Part shown: positions 52,541 to 64,000 of the stretch, in pieces
Position numbering within the stretch: position 1 is the first letter of the stretch
How the letters are laid out: each line of letters begins with the position of its first letter
DNA from: Nymphalis io
Taxonomy: Eukaryota; Arthropoda; Insecta; Lepidoptera; Nymphalidae
Length of the DNA: 64,000 nt
Direction: 5' to 3'
Assembly (NCBI RefSeq): GCF_905147045.1
Contig: NC_065901.1
Coordinates: 930,001-994,000, forward strand
The notes under the pieces: generated by a model
Databases searched by the model: none
Told to the model about the DNA's origin: nothing
Seen by the model: the letters and a program-made list of their open reading frames with translations, nothing else
Program-made: the position numbers and the translations under genes

Positions 52541-53249
52541 TCAAATATTGTGTTATCATTTCGATGGATGACGTAAGGCTCTCTCTGATTCTATATTTAA
52601 TATCTATTACTGAAACATCTAAGTCCGTTTCATTTGATTAACTAAACTTAATAAAAGACAAATTACTGGGCAATATTGCCTCATATATATTGCCTCATCA
52701 TAAATTTATAATAATTGAAGTGGTGTCAAAGTTGCTGCTCCATTTAAGTCACAAGGAGACTGGGGTTCAACACAAACACGCATCATATGAACACACACAA
52801 ACACAGAAACAGCACAACAATTTAGAAAAGAAATAAAATAAATTTATGTATGTATTGCTGTGAAATCGGGGCCTCTTGCCATTAGTACTGTTAGTTATAC
52901 CAGTAACTTTTGAATTTGGTCTCTGTTTAGCAAATTATAGTTTTGTTACATATAGCAACTGAAAAAAAATTGAATTCAATTCAAACTTTGTTCGTAAACT
53001 TCATTGTTGTAAGGACTTTCACTGGAAGTCAACAGTACTCATCTGGATATTTTAAATATCAAATTAGCTTAAAAATAATTTTATATAAATTAATTATGAG
53101 ATAACCTATCCCATAATCCTGAAGTCGAAAATTAATAGAAACATCAAGTCGAAATAGGTAAGGGTTACAAAATAAATTAAGAGTAATTGACATAATTTTA
53201 TAAGCTACTTATAACAGGGATAGATGATGTAGGAATCAAAACTTTCTCC

Positions 53250-53420
53250 AATATAATCGCGATCCCTCGCCCCAGCAATCAGCATCTGTTTCCTTGTCCC
53301 ACAATTAAATGTGTACACGCGACCGACTCTCAATGCCATTCATTCACATTCACATTATGGGAATAGTCCGCGAATTATATTCGCTTCACTGTTTCTGTTC
53401 CGGGCTCGCTGGATCGAAAA
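53250..53420. other. GC-richer unique island
   Basis: 'gcgatccctcgccccagcaatcagcatctg' to 'ctgttccgggctcgctggatcg' is repeat-free here with no useful frame. Possible regulatory DNA. Confidence 0.25.
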
Positions 53421-53539
53421 CTCAGGATTTTCGCGCATATTTGCTTTCGATTGATCAAATGACATTTATTATAGTGTAGTATAAGTCACGGATATTTAAA
53501 GTGTCATTTAATTGAAATTACAAATAATGAAGTCACGAC

Positions 53540-53640
53540 ATGTTTTTTTTAGCCTTTTGCCGTCCACTGCTGAACGACGAAACCGGGGAAGGTTTCGTCG
53601 TTCAGCATAGAACGCCAACCATACCGTACCTGCCACCTTT
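53540..53640 (-). repeat. Repeat E, reverse, with internal foldback
   Basis: 'agccttttgccgtccactgctg' and 'agaacgccaaccataccg ... cctgccacctttttt' match 51280-51410 in reverse. Its middle has a local inverted repeat, 'cgacgaaacc' and 'ggtttcgtcg', around 53576-53601. Confidence 0.6.
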
Positions 53641-53794
53641 TTTTAATCATCACGACATGTTTAGCGATTCGGAATTTAAAAAGTTTGATAATATTTATGA
53701 ACTCAATTCTATTCTAATTAATTTTCATTAATTTAATGGTGATGATGGTGATATTCTAATGACCGATTATAGACTTTTTCAACAGAGAAATGCC

Positions 53795-53925
53795 AACTGC
53801 GTAGGAGATATTATAGTGCGGCCGTGTGCGCGCAAACACAGGTGTACTTTCTATTCTCTTACACTTACTCATAGTTCGATGTCGCAACTCAACACGACCG
53901 TAGAGAAATTAGGTGCAAGGCTTTA
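53795..53925 (-). repeat. Family C SINE body
   Basis: 'ggagatattatagtgcggccgtgtgcgcgcaaacacaggtgtactttctattc' resembles the 'gtgatattatagatgcgcaaacactgttgtactctattcc' block of 17745-17963. A 'cgcaactcaacacgaccgtagagaaattaggtgcaagg' body follows. Confidence 0.5.
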
Positions 53926-55292
53926 CATGCTTTATTGGAAGGAGTATGATTTTGCCCATAAAACTACTAATTTCCACGCAGTCCCCACGCAGTTCCCAGG
54001 AGCAGACTGGCATCAATTTCTTGGCATGAGAACCCAATAACTTTTACTTCCTGATACGAGATTTAATTAAACCAAATAAACAAGAACTATAAGATTAAAC
54101 CCAAGATCTGAGGACACAACTAGGTAAACAAGGTAAACAAGGCGATTAAAATGTTTGTAAATTGATCAAAAAACAAAAAGATTCAAAAAGGCATCATTAT
54201 TTTTATTATGTTTATTATTATTAGTAAATATTTTTTACCCATGAAAATACGTTTCATTTGAAACATTTTACACAAACAGTTCGTTTATTTTGTTCGGTTA
54301 TTGTGTTATGTTTCAAAAAATATATCATTCGATTGCATCTTAGCAAAGATTGTAGTCTTCAAATGATAGTTAGGTGAACCTAGGGTTAAAGCAATCGTGC
54401 GTCTGATCGGTTGTGGTGCATGCATTACAATAGTAAACATCGCAAACATAAACTTCAAGACTATCATTTCTGTCTGTCTGTCTCTGATGTATGCAAAAGA
54501 ATTGTAAAAGGACAATGTAAGAGATTTCTTATATCTAAGATAAGTCTTTAATGGTAATTTTTTAGATTAGACCACGGAGTTTTCTGTCTTCTTTTTATTT
54601 ATTTGTTATCTGATAAGCATATACATCTGATGGTAATGATATTATTGTTTTTTATTAAAAAATATATTGACGTTCAAATTTTTGTAGTTGGAGCAAAAGT
54701 TGGAAATTTTATTTTTATGTTAGGAAGTCAGATGAGCAAATGAGCCCCCTGAACTATCTAAGATTTTATGTTCCGCGTGCCTATAATTATATGTCTCTCA
54801 TCCATTAAAGCGTATGACTTGGTGATATAATAACACAAAGTTTCGTACCGATGGTACGGTAACTTTGTCCATAAATAACCAAATGACAACGTTAACGCCA
54901 TCCTAATCAAGTGCACAAGCGGAATCACTCTCCACCGTAAGGTAACAACCACGTCCTGAGCGGAGGTTTAATCTCATAGCAGACTTTTTCAGAATAGACT
55001 TCATTTGGACCGCGACGGCTCAAAATTCAAGGCAAAATATAGTATATATACTCGCAAACAACAAACATCGTAAGTGACTTAACAAAAGCATCGTAAGTGA
55101 CAAAAATGATTTAGTTATTCCTTAGATTGCGATAGCTATATTCTAAGTTATCTTTATTGCGTTTGTCAATTAAAAAGTTCACCTCATCCTGTTATCAGAA
55201 TAACATGATGATTCTATAAAATAGTTGTTCAATTCGTTTGAATAGGAAATATAGAATGAATAATATAAGCAAATAGTTCAATTTCCTGGCAT

Positions 55293-55687
55293 ATGCCTGT
55301 ATCGTTTGCTCCTGTTCCTGAACCCTCAGCTGAAGTGCGAATCTGCGGGCGGTCGACACTTCACGCCTCTTCAGTCCTGTTTGTTTTGTTGGCGTTTGAA
55401 CTAACTATACAACCATCACCCCTCTTTTCTGTTACGGTAATATTTCTTGCTGTTTTAACACTTATGTACACGAAATAGTGATGATTTTTGGATGGTGCTT
55501 AAATGTTGCTAGTATAATTCAACCTAACGTACCTGCTATCCCTGTTTTCTCGAGTGTTGACCGGGTATATTGCGCAATGACGCCTTTAATATGCCTTTTG
55601 ACAGATATTAAGTTACTTGTAGGACTTTTTGGAACTGTGACAACAATATCAGATTTTATAATATTGAATGTCTGTTGTTTTAGGTAA
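55293..55687 (+). other. Two overlapping hydrophobic frames, unresolved
   Basis: Frames at 55293-55478 (real ATG) and 55478-55687 (GTG at its edge, then ATG) are unusually hydrophobic (LFSVTVIFLAVLTLMYTK; IFGWCLNVASII). They follow each other with a frame change, as a decayed membrane-protein or transporter exon might. I recognise no family, and chance is quite possible in this composition. Confidence 0.2.
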
Positions 55688-56179
55688 AGTAATATATTCA
55701 TTGTTATTATTATTGTATACTGTATTGTATATAAGGAATCTAAGCAGTGTCATATTTAATAACCTCAATGCTTACTTTATGTGCACCTTATCTATTAATA
55801 AAATGTATACATGTTAATAAAAGATGGCATCGCTAATATTATTCATCTAGTAAATAAGCCCATTTCACATTTGTGTTTTGACAAGGTTCGTTTGAATATA
55901 ATAAATTTTATTATTAATATTCTTTATGTTTATTGTTTTTGAGTGTTCGTATTATATTCCATATTATATATTATACATATATAACAGCCCATAAATATCC
56001 ATAGCACTTATTTATGTATTTATACATTCGTATTAGACAGTAATTCTCTGTGAGGATTTAAATTTGAATTCACGACTTTGTTTTGCTAACAAGTACCTAT
56101 CCGATGCAAAATAAAAATAGTTCGTTAATAAATAATTCAACAAAAAAAAACTACACTGTTGTCAATCATAGAGGCGATG

Positions 56180-56560
56180 ATTTGTTATAAAAATAGTGCG
56201 CGTCGCGACCCGCGGCGACCCATTCAAAATGCTCACCGATTCTGACGCATTAACACCTATTACCGAGCACCCTTTGTCCCGCGCACTTCACGCAAAATAC
56301 TACACTTTCCTTTTTACTGTTTATTGTTATCGTTTGTTTCGGAGCGCAAACCGTTCGTCGACAATGCGCCAGTCGGTGCGGCTGGATGGGCGCTTTCAAG
56401 TTTCCAAAAGCGGTAATTTGCTTCATTCAGTCATTGTTGCCGCTAAAAGTCGCCTTTGTCGACACTTGACGGAATTGGGAGCGTTTAGATTCGGGAATGG
56501 GCAATTCGCGGAGTGGACGTTTTGCACCATTCGTTCACTCACTCGCTTTACGTGAATAGG
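56180..56560. other. GC-rich unique island, candidate regulatory DNA
   Basis: This is the most GC-rich stretch of the desert ('gtgcgcgtcgcgacccgcggcgaccc', 'ggagcgcaaaccgttcgtcgac'). One frame is open over most of it but begins with GTG and shows no protein-like pattern. It could be a CpG-rich promoter or conserved element. Confidence 0.35.
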
Positions 56561-56649
56561 TACATCAGCAGCTAATGGATTCTTTTAAGTCCAGAACGTT
56601 CTATTTTCAGATTTAAATTTCTGTACGAAGTATTTTGTTCGTATTATTT

Positions 56650-56800
56650 ATAGTTATATTATAAATATTTGTTTGTTGTTTGTCTTATATGCGTTCCGAA
56701 ACTATTGATCCGATTCTGATGAAAATTTGGTGGCTTATTCTGTGTACGCCCACGAGGATTACTGGCACAAAAGACACAAGATTTTTTCTTTTTATGTTGC
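56650..56800 (+). mobile_element. Helitron-like fragment
   Basis: 'ttatagttatattataaatatttgtttg' then 'gcgttccgaaactattgatccgattctgatgaaaatttggtg' resembles the front half of Lep1-type elements. The GC-rich 3' end is absent. Confidence 0.4.
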
Positions 56801-57611
56801 TTCTTCGGTATAAACGTTTTATACACCCTTTTACACGAAAGAACCAGGATGGGTTCGTTCGTTATTAACAAAATACATTTATTTTTAGTAATATTTGAAA
56901 CATAATTTCTTCGTATCGTACGATTCAATTTACAAATTTTTGCTTCAAATTACAAAGTTAAAACAGACCTTTTTACCTTTTTACTGGCAAATTAATATGT
57001 CATTTACTTCGATAAGGATTGAACAGACTTATATTACAATTGCACTCGTAACTCAGGTACATATTACCTTGTAGCTACCTAGATAACTTTGAACGAATGA
57101 AATCGCAGTAAACGGTTAATTCAGTGATCTATTCTTGTTATAAAAACTAAATTAACCGTTATTTTTAGCATTTATTTGTTTGATAATCTAACATATATTT
57201 AATTACTAACTAAGAAGACAGTATTTAAATTTAAACTAATGAGTTAATTAATTAATTATTATTTATTTAACATAAATGCGGGCGATGAGTTTCAAATTGT
57301 TCGTCTTTTTTATACGACTACGTTGTCCGAATAAGCGTATAGGAAACATTAACATTTGTGTGTTTGTCCTTCTCATTGATTTCGGCAATTTTTAAAGGGA
57401 TTCTAGCCAACAGCGCAGGTTACCTATACAGTGCGCAAATTCAATTGGAAAACCCCAATAACAATTTACTGACTCGGACACTAGAACGTTGAAGCAAAAT
57501 AAACCACATATAGCCTGTTTCAATCACAAGAGAGACCTTAAGACAAATAAAGAACTTTGACATTGACGCGATATCATTAGTCGAGTTCATGATTACAGTA
57601 CAGTACAGTAA

Positions 57612-57980
57612 CAAGCCGAGATGGCCCTGTGGTAAGAACGCGTGAATCTTAACCGATGATCGTGGGTTCAAACCCGGGCAAGCACCACTGAATTTTCATG
57701 TGCTTAATTTGTGATTATAATTCATCTCGTGCTTTACGGTGAAGGAAAACATCGTGAGGAAACCTGCATGTGTCTAATTTCACTGAAGTTCTGCCACATG
57801 TGAATTCTACCAACCCGCATTGGAGCAGCGTGGTGGAATAAGCTCTAAACCTTCTCCTCAAAAAGAGGAGAGGAGGCCTTTAGCCCAACAGTGGGACATT
57901 CACAGGCTGTTACGGTACGGGTACAGTAACAGGGAGAGGAGGCCTTAGCCCAGCAGTGGGACATTTACAGGCTGTTACTG
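57612..57980 (+). repeat. tRNA-derived SINE (family B) with repeated tail
   Basis: A forward copy with A-box-like 'tggccctgtgg' and B-box 'gggttcaaacccggg', preceded by acagtacagtacagta. After the normal end (ggctgttacggtacggg) the last ~50 bases of the tail are present again (57932-57980, 'aggaggccttagcccagcagtgggacatttacaggctg'). Confidence 0.85.
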
Positions 57981-58220
57981 ATACTGACTGATATAATGAT
58001 TATACATTATTAGCAAATCGCTTGGAATATGTAAATCCAAAGTTTGTTTATCGTTGCTTCTTCTTCGAATGGAATGGGCTATACCATATCTGTTATAGGA
58101 ACTATTAGTTTGAGATTTATTATTTCTGTTCTGGTCCTTCTAGGTGTTCCTAACAATATTACTAGCACGATAATATACTTGTATTTATTAACATAATCAC
58201 AATAATATAATTATTATTGC

Positions 58221-58505
58221 TACTCTACTGGTAGTAGGGCTTTGTGCAAGCTCGCTGGGTAGGTACCACCCACTCATCAGATATTCTACCGCAAAACAGC
58301 AGTACTTGTTATTGTTGTGTTCCGGTTTGAAGGGTGAGTGAGCCAGTGTAATTACAGGCACAAGGGACACAAAATCTTAGTTCCCAAGGTTGGGGGCGCA
58401 TTGGCTATGTAAGCGATGGTTGACATTTCTTACAATGCCAATGTCTAAGGGCGTTTGGTGACCACTTACCATCAGGTGGCCCATATGCTCGTCCGCCTTC
58501 CTATT
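58221..58505 (-). repeat. Interspersed repeat A, near-complete reverse copy
   Basis: From 'tactggtagtagggctttgtgcaagctcg' to 'catatgctcgtccgccttcctattcta', the mirror of 40206-40490 with few changes. Followed by an AT run. Confidence 0.85.
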
Positions 58506-60410
58506 CTACAAAATATATATATATAAAATTTATTGTTTAATTTTACAGCTGGTCTCCGTTACAAAGGGTCATAGACAATTATCATTGTTTTAAAAACAAA
58601 ACAAAACTCAGGATCATTGTTTTAAAAAGTTTTAAGCAAAAATATTGTATGTATTAAGTTTTAATTATGTTGTATGCATTAATCCAGATGGTATTTTTAT
58701 GTTTAAATAAGTATTATACGAAGATTACACGATTTGTCTTGAAAGGCCTCGTAAGTTCTCATCCCATAGACAATGACAATGTAATAAGTATTATTTATTT
58801 TTAATATAAATAATCATTATGTAATTTATTATAATATTTTAAATTTATTTAGCTAATGTTTTTTTTTAATATAACTATTAAAAAAATCAATATTACTGAT
58901 AGATTTATAAAAATATCTATTGCAATTTTTTTTATTTTACACAAAATACATTTAATAAGAGCTGGTTCATTTTTAGCTCGAAAGATCGGAATTGCGATTC
59001 AACGAGGAATAGCTTACAGCTTTCCTGCCACCACTCAACGTGGTCATGATTTATGCAGTAGATTTTTTTATATCCTAATTTGTCTTATTTAAGTCCTTAA
59101 TATGAATGGGTTATATGTAAATAAATTTAAATTGATTTTTGAATTTTTAAAATAGTGGACTCCGAAACATCAGTCATTTGTTTAACCAAAACATACATAC
59201 AAAAACATTACACCCTTAAAATATCTTGATACTAAAATCTAAAGAATTAGGAGAATATGTATGATTTTTTGTTTCCTTTTCACAAGAAACTTAAATCGTG
59301 GTTAAGAGATTGTATATATAGCTAATCTCTTAAACTTCCTTTCATAAATGCTAAATAATAATCAGGAAGTTGACGCACAGCCCTTCTTTCCTTTCACAAA
59401 CTGTTTACTATTCGCAGATTACGAAAAATTCTATTGTTCCGCTGATAACGTTTGATAACATAATATTGGGTAACAACCATAGTATTTTTGCACGTCGTAC
59501 CTATTCACTTAAACCGGAAAGTGGGAAAATATTTCGAGCAGGTGGAACGACTTTGTACCTTAGGTATACTTTTAAGGAATTAAAAAAAAAACATACTGTC
59601 AAATTCAATAAAAATTTGAATGATAATTCGAATTATTAAATTAAATTTGTCTTTGATAATCTAGTTTAGCTTTTATTTTGGAAGCTGACAAGCTTATTTT
59701 GATAAGGTTTAGTTGAACGCAACGGTAAAAAGCAGCACGTAAGAGGAGGATCAATATTATTTTGGTCTGGTTGATCTGGCTTACAGACCTTGAGGTCCTC
59801 TATTTAGTTTCTCGGTCGAACTAATGAAAAGTTATATTTTTTTGACAAGAAAAGTAGCGCCTGACTTCTCATGTTGGTGACTGACGGTCAGACTAGAGAC
59901 TGTACCTGTGTTTCCGGACCTGTGGTACAGTTATTCCTCAGTACCTACATATCTCAACGATAATAGGATAGAATTTATCTCAAAAACATTATTTTAAATG
60001 TTTGCCATTTTATTCATGAATAATAAAATTTACTCATGGATAATAAAAGCAAAAAAAATATATATTTATCAACATACAATTATTCAATAAGCGAATTTCT
60101 ATTTATCTAAGAACTACACATATAAGTACTTTTGAAAACAATATCAGGATTACCATACAACAATACGTATATAAAAACTTTCAAAAAGAATAAATACGTA
60201 CTTATCTTTTGTTTGTGATGATTCATTTGGTACAAATCGGCTTGGCTTATAGGCGTGAGAGCGTTTTGCGTGTATTGTGATATGATTTCTTGTAACAAAT
60301 TATATAATTGTTAAGGCAGTCTCGACTTTAAGGATAATGAGCTTGGAATGTTTCGGTATCACTAATGTGAAGGATTATTCATTGAACATTTAAGTTTCTT
60401 TTTTTATGTT

Positions 60411-60600
60411 ATAGGTAGGCGGACGAACAAATTGCCACCTGATGGTAAGTGATTACCACCCATAGACATTTGGTGTGCCACCAAACTTAGGAACTAAGAT
60501 GTTACGTCCCTTGTGCCTGTCGTTATACTGTTTCACTCATTATAAACCGGAACGCAACAATACTAGTAGACCAAGCCCTACCACCGAGTATAGCCATGAA
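60411..60600 (+). repeat. Interspersed repeat A, internally deleted
   Basis: 'taggtaggcggacgaacaaattgccacctgatggtaagtg ... cttgtgcctgtcgttatactg ... ccctaccaccgagta' lacks the segment with the polymorphic 'gtaagaaatgttaacc' and most of the 'tactgctgttttgcgg' block. Confidence 0.75.
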
Positions 60601-63600
60601 TCAGATTTTGGTTTCGTAATACCATATCCACTTCAAGATGATTTGGAACCGCACTTTCGTAGAATATAAGTTATCACCATGATAATTAAAATTTTTCAAC
60701 GGTTTTCCAATGACGCGCAGAGATAAGGCAAAATAAATAGCCATTGCGTGTATAAATAAAGTTCATTCCGACACAGCTCTGGTTTTATTATATTTAGGTA
60801 CTTACATATAGTCTATTGATTTATATTTGAATATTAATTTCATTGATCACTCCACAATACCGCACATATCTTTAGATTTAAACACACTCAATTTCTAAAT
60901 CATCGAAACGATACTTAAATAAATATGCTTTAGATTGTTTTGGGTGCTTCGGGTACAGCGGCTTATGATTTATGATATTTTGTTCTTATTAATATCTATT
61001 CCTTATGTTCACTTATCTACAGACCCATGTGTTTCTTCCTTTTTTAAATTTAAACAATATTGCTGCAAATGAGGACCTCCATTGCAGCAATGTAACCTCA
61101 GGCATAATATAGCAATTTCGATCGCCAACGATTTATCTACTTACCTACATTTTTGCACACAGCATATGAGCTCTAGAATTTTTCCCGCTCCTTATCTCTA
61201 TGAACTCGCACGTGTGAATATATATACATTGTTGATTAAAAGCTTCACTTAAATCTGAAGATTATTGAAGTTTTTTTTTAAAGCTTTCAAATTAAATTTC
61301 TAGAAATACTAGTGAACGAATAATAAGAAAAAAAACGATAAAATTACTTGATCATATTATGTTCATATCATTTGATTCATTTAATACGAAGAATATCCAA
61401 AATAAAACATTTTTGTTTGAAACTATGTATTTTTATTTAGATTTTGTACCAAATACCAACCGCTCGGTTGGGCAATGGTTATATTAGTAATAGGAATGGG
61501 AAGAAGCCGACTATACCGCGAAGGGGGTGTTTTACCATAGAATATAAAACCTTTCGTTACCGTTGAGTGTATCAAAAATGGAAGGGAGAAAAATCATTGA
61601 AAAAATTCTTGAAGATTCATTTCTGGAGTACATTATAAATCTCTATTACAATTTTCGGTAGATGTTCGTGCTATGCAGTGCAGTTGTTTCAAATGTATTA
61701 AAAAAAGTTCCTTAAATCAGCTTTCCCTTAAATCCGCAACTAGGCTCAAGCCTACTTAACCTACCAATAAATCCTCCACTGCCAATACTTTGTCAGCCGT
61801 CAGCCTTGGAATTAAGATCATACGATGTCCCTTGTGTTTGTGGAAACAACAACTTAAACCTTTTTAAAGGAAAGTCTTAGCAACATAATTTAGATAACAG
61901 TTCTTGAATCGCCTTATATTATTAGCTTTTAACAAATAAATTCGCGTTAATTTGAATTATTGTTTCCGAGAACGTAATCATTGTTGTTTAAAACTTTTAC
62001 TAATGCGATAATAATTATGTTTTCTTTTATAAATATTTGTGTAACAATTTTGTCAATAATTTGTATAATAAGCGAAAGTAATTAACTAATGAATTAAAAA
62101 CGAAGTCTTACGAAAACGCAACGTTAAGCTTGTCTTATCAAAGTTATAGATGAACTAAATGAGCTCTCAGTCGGTAGACTCTGTATCGGTTTTAAAATAA
62201 AATAAATTGTCAAAGATGCGGAGGCTTTTTTGCACACTTCAATAGCAAAAGTGTTGTTGATGCTTTATAAAGCGATATGACTCGGATATGTCACTAACTT
62301 TATCCTCTGTCCTCTTTATAGTTCACTAAAGCTGTTATATTGTATGTAATTTAAGTGAATTTATAAAGGCATATTTTTGTATTCACTTGATCTAACAATT
62401 ACATTAATAACAAAATGTATGGTCCAAATCTTTTGACCGTCATCGCATGTTCATTATGAATTGACCTATCCGTCAATAGTCAAACAGAACTATTGAAAGA
62501 TTGAGGACACGGTAACTTTAGAAAAACATGATCTATCTCAATTAGTTTCGTCTATAGTATCGTATATAGATTTTTCTTTATTTATTTTTTATTACAAAAT
62601 TTGAATGACTATATGACTCATTTATAACTATTTTAATCATAGTAAGGGAAATCGGGGTGAATTTTAATTTTTTTTTCTTAGTCCAATTTATAATTTAGTT
62701 TCGCTTTGCTCTCTGTCTTATCACAAAATATCTATCAATCAGACTGAAATGAAAATATCAATTCTTACTATTATCGTTGGTGGTCGTTAATTTAACGTTT
62801 TTAGTGCATATTTATTGCACTGAATCTCTCGATTAGAATAAATAGCCTGGAAATTTGTAATAAAACTCTACCGAAAAGTTTTCTTAAATTGAAACGCGGA
62901 GATGGATATGAAAGTAAATAATTTTGGCTAGCATTCTTGCCACCAAAAACCCCTTTTTTGTTAATACCTGAGTTTCTTGAAAATTGTAAAAAATAAATTG
63001 CTGTATTAGAAGGTAATTAAAATATATACGTAGGTACGTTTGAATTTAACATCAATTAGTTGTCTATTTTATGAATTGTAATTATTATTGTGCATAATCT
63101 ACTTATTAGATAAATTATCGTTTATAGTATATGATATTTAGTTGGACGGCTAAAGATAGAAAATGTTTAATAAAAACATTTAAAATACTAGGTAAAAACG
63201 TACATTATTTGCTTTAATTCAGCAATTGAAATAATGTTTAGTATGTCAATAATACGATTTCATACATATTTATTGTGGGTGGTTGGAAGCTAAAGAAAGT
63301 AAAAGAAATTCATATGTATAATTTCTATTTATTGGAATTTATAGACTTGTCTTACGATCTAACTAATTCGACAATCTAGTAAACAAATAACATTATGTTG
63401 AGGTTACTATAACAACAATGATAAGATATTTTAACTTTATATACAAATAGCTATGACGTATGTAGGTACATCTAAAGTCGCTTGGTCGTTTTTCAGACTT
63501 TAAAATTAATGTTAAGTATAAGTAGATTCATTATAAAACACGTTTATACATACAGTTATACACACTTCTAATAATAAATTTACAATAAATTACACTTTGT

Positions 63601-63864
63601 TTTTGGAAGAAACAAAAAAATGAACCATGTAGCGGTAAAATATATACGGTTGCTTCGATAAAGAGTTCAACGCGCGTTAAATATGTATGAAGTATGAAGT
63701 AATTGTTTGAGAATTAGTATTGAAGGAAGTTAAAATGGTAAACTGAGGAAGGAAAATAAGCACTGATTGAGTTCACTATGACTATCATTCTCTATTAATA
63801 CTGAGTATTCACTATTCACATTTGTACAGAGAGTGGCTTAATCTTGCCATAATGTCCAGATTGC

Positions 63865-64000
63865 TTAAGTATCCGGTGGGTGCTGTTGATCTGGAGGGCT
63901 GGGAGGGGCCGGAGAGTGTGGTGGTGCAGCGTGTCGGCGTAGCTGCTGGAGGATCGCGGGGTCCAGCGCGGGCCACCAGCCTCCGAGCAGCGGGTAATGC
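63865..64000 (-). CDS. C-terminal end of an unidentified protein (partial)
   Basis: At the right edge the sequence turns strongly GC-rich. One minus-strand frame stays open from the edge for 44 codons and ends in TAA at 63865-63867. It reads HYPLLGGWWPALDPAILQQL, then an Arg/His/Pro/Gln-rich tail ending HPPDT. The aromatic block and Pro/His/Gln-rich tail look like real protein, perhaps the C-terminus of a transcription factor, but I do not recognise it. The other two frames give less sensible peptides or hit no stop. Everything upstream lies outside the window. Confidence 0.5.
   Translation of the reverse strand, partial: HYPLLGGWWPALDPAILQQLRRHAAPPHSPAPPSPPDQQHPPDT

Larger units (their letters stand above)
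35321..63864. other. 28.5-kb gene-poor, repeat-strewn region
   Basis: No open frame here has domain content, plausible splice chains or coding-like composition. All frames are short. Repeats, Helitron-like pieces, a MITE and four GC-richer islands are listed separately. Between them (for example 44000-44850, 45030-46240, 47750-51270, 58510-60400, 60600-63860) I see only AT-rich sequence. Such deserts often lie beside developmental genes and hold enhancers, but that is an inference. Confidence 0.55.

Noticed and set aside
53759..54040. 93-codon frame
   Set aside because: Much of it lies in the body of a family C SINE.
56196..56555. 119-codon frame in the CpG-rich island
   Set aside because: It starts at GTG, the amino-acid pattern looks random, and high GC alone lowers stop-codon frequency.
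57640..57690. tRNA gene suggested by good A and B boxes
   Set aside because: No acceptor or anticodon stems can be paired and the sequence is repeated as a SINE; the same holds at 3624, 9769, 28040, 46711 and 51455.

Overview
This looks like AT-rich nuclear DNA from an insect, almost certainly a moth or butterfly. The evidence is spliced genes with GT-AG introns, an FKBP46-type nuclear immunophilin of the kind described from moths, tRNA-derived SINEs, and short Helitron-like fragments with the 'cgggcgaagccgcgggc'-type ends common in Lepidoptera. No species can be named. No operons, CRISPR arrays or functional tRNA or rRNA genes were seen.

Layout. The first 22.5 kb is gene-rich. It holds a small intronless UPF0729 (C18orf32-like) gene (+, 3055-3315); an 8-exon FKBP46 gene (-, 5087-12833), one intron of which carries a complete-ended but internally deleted LINE with a perfect 12-bp target-site duplication; the ribosomal protein gene RpS17 (+, 13796-14963), divergent from FKBP46; and a complete 10-exon orthologue of the histone deubiquitinase USP3 (+, 16501-22488). 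Exon chains for FKBP46 (398 aa), RpS17 (133 aa) and USP3 (577 aa) keep frame across every junction.

From 24.5 to 27.3 kb there is an unidentified minus-strand, Asp/Asn/Ser-rich terminal-exon-like ORF. A 5' piece of it is duplicated 1.25 kb away and truncated. From 29,546 to 35,320 lies an apparently recent Ty3/gypsy LTR retrotransposon (minus strand) with identical 103-bp LTRs, a TTAA target duplication and a tRNA-Arg-like primer site. Its gag has no zinc knuckle but an Arg/Gly-rich tail. Its pol is fully open, but the RT catalytic motif reads YLDN instead of YLDD. A small leader ORF predicts a myristoylated, single-pass membrane protein.

The last 28.5 kb (35.3-63.8 kb) has no convincing gene. 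It is a repeat-strewn desert containing several families of short interspersed elements, a ~160-bp hairpin MITE, Helitron-like pieces and a few unusually GC-rich, repeat-free islands that could be regulatory. At the right edge a GC-rich, Pro/His-rich minus-strand reading frame with a stop codon suggests the C-terminus of another gene that continues beyond the window.

How the genes relate: UPF0729, FKBP46, RpS17 and USP3 are unrelated housekeeping genes packed together, and nothing suggests a shared pathway. The most unusual material is in the LTR element and in the duplicated exon.
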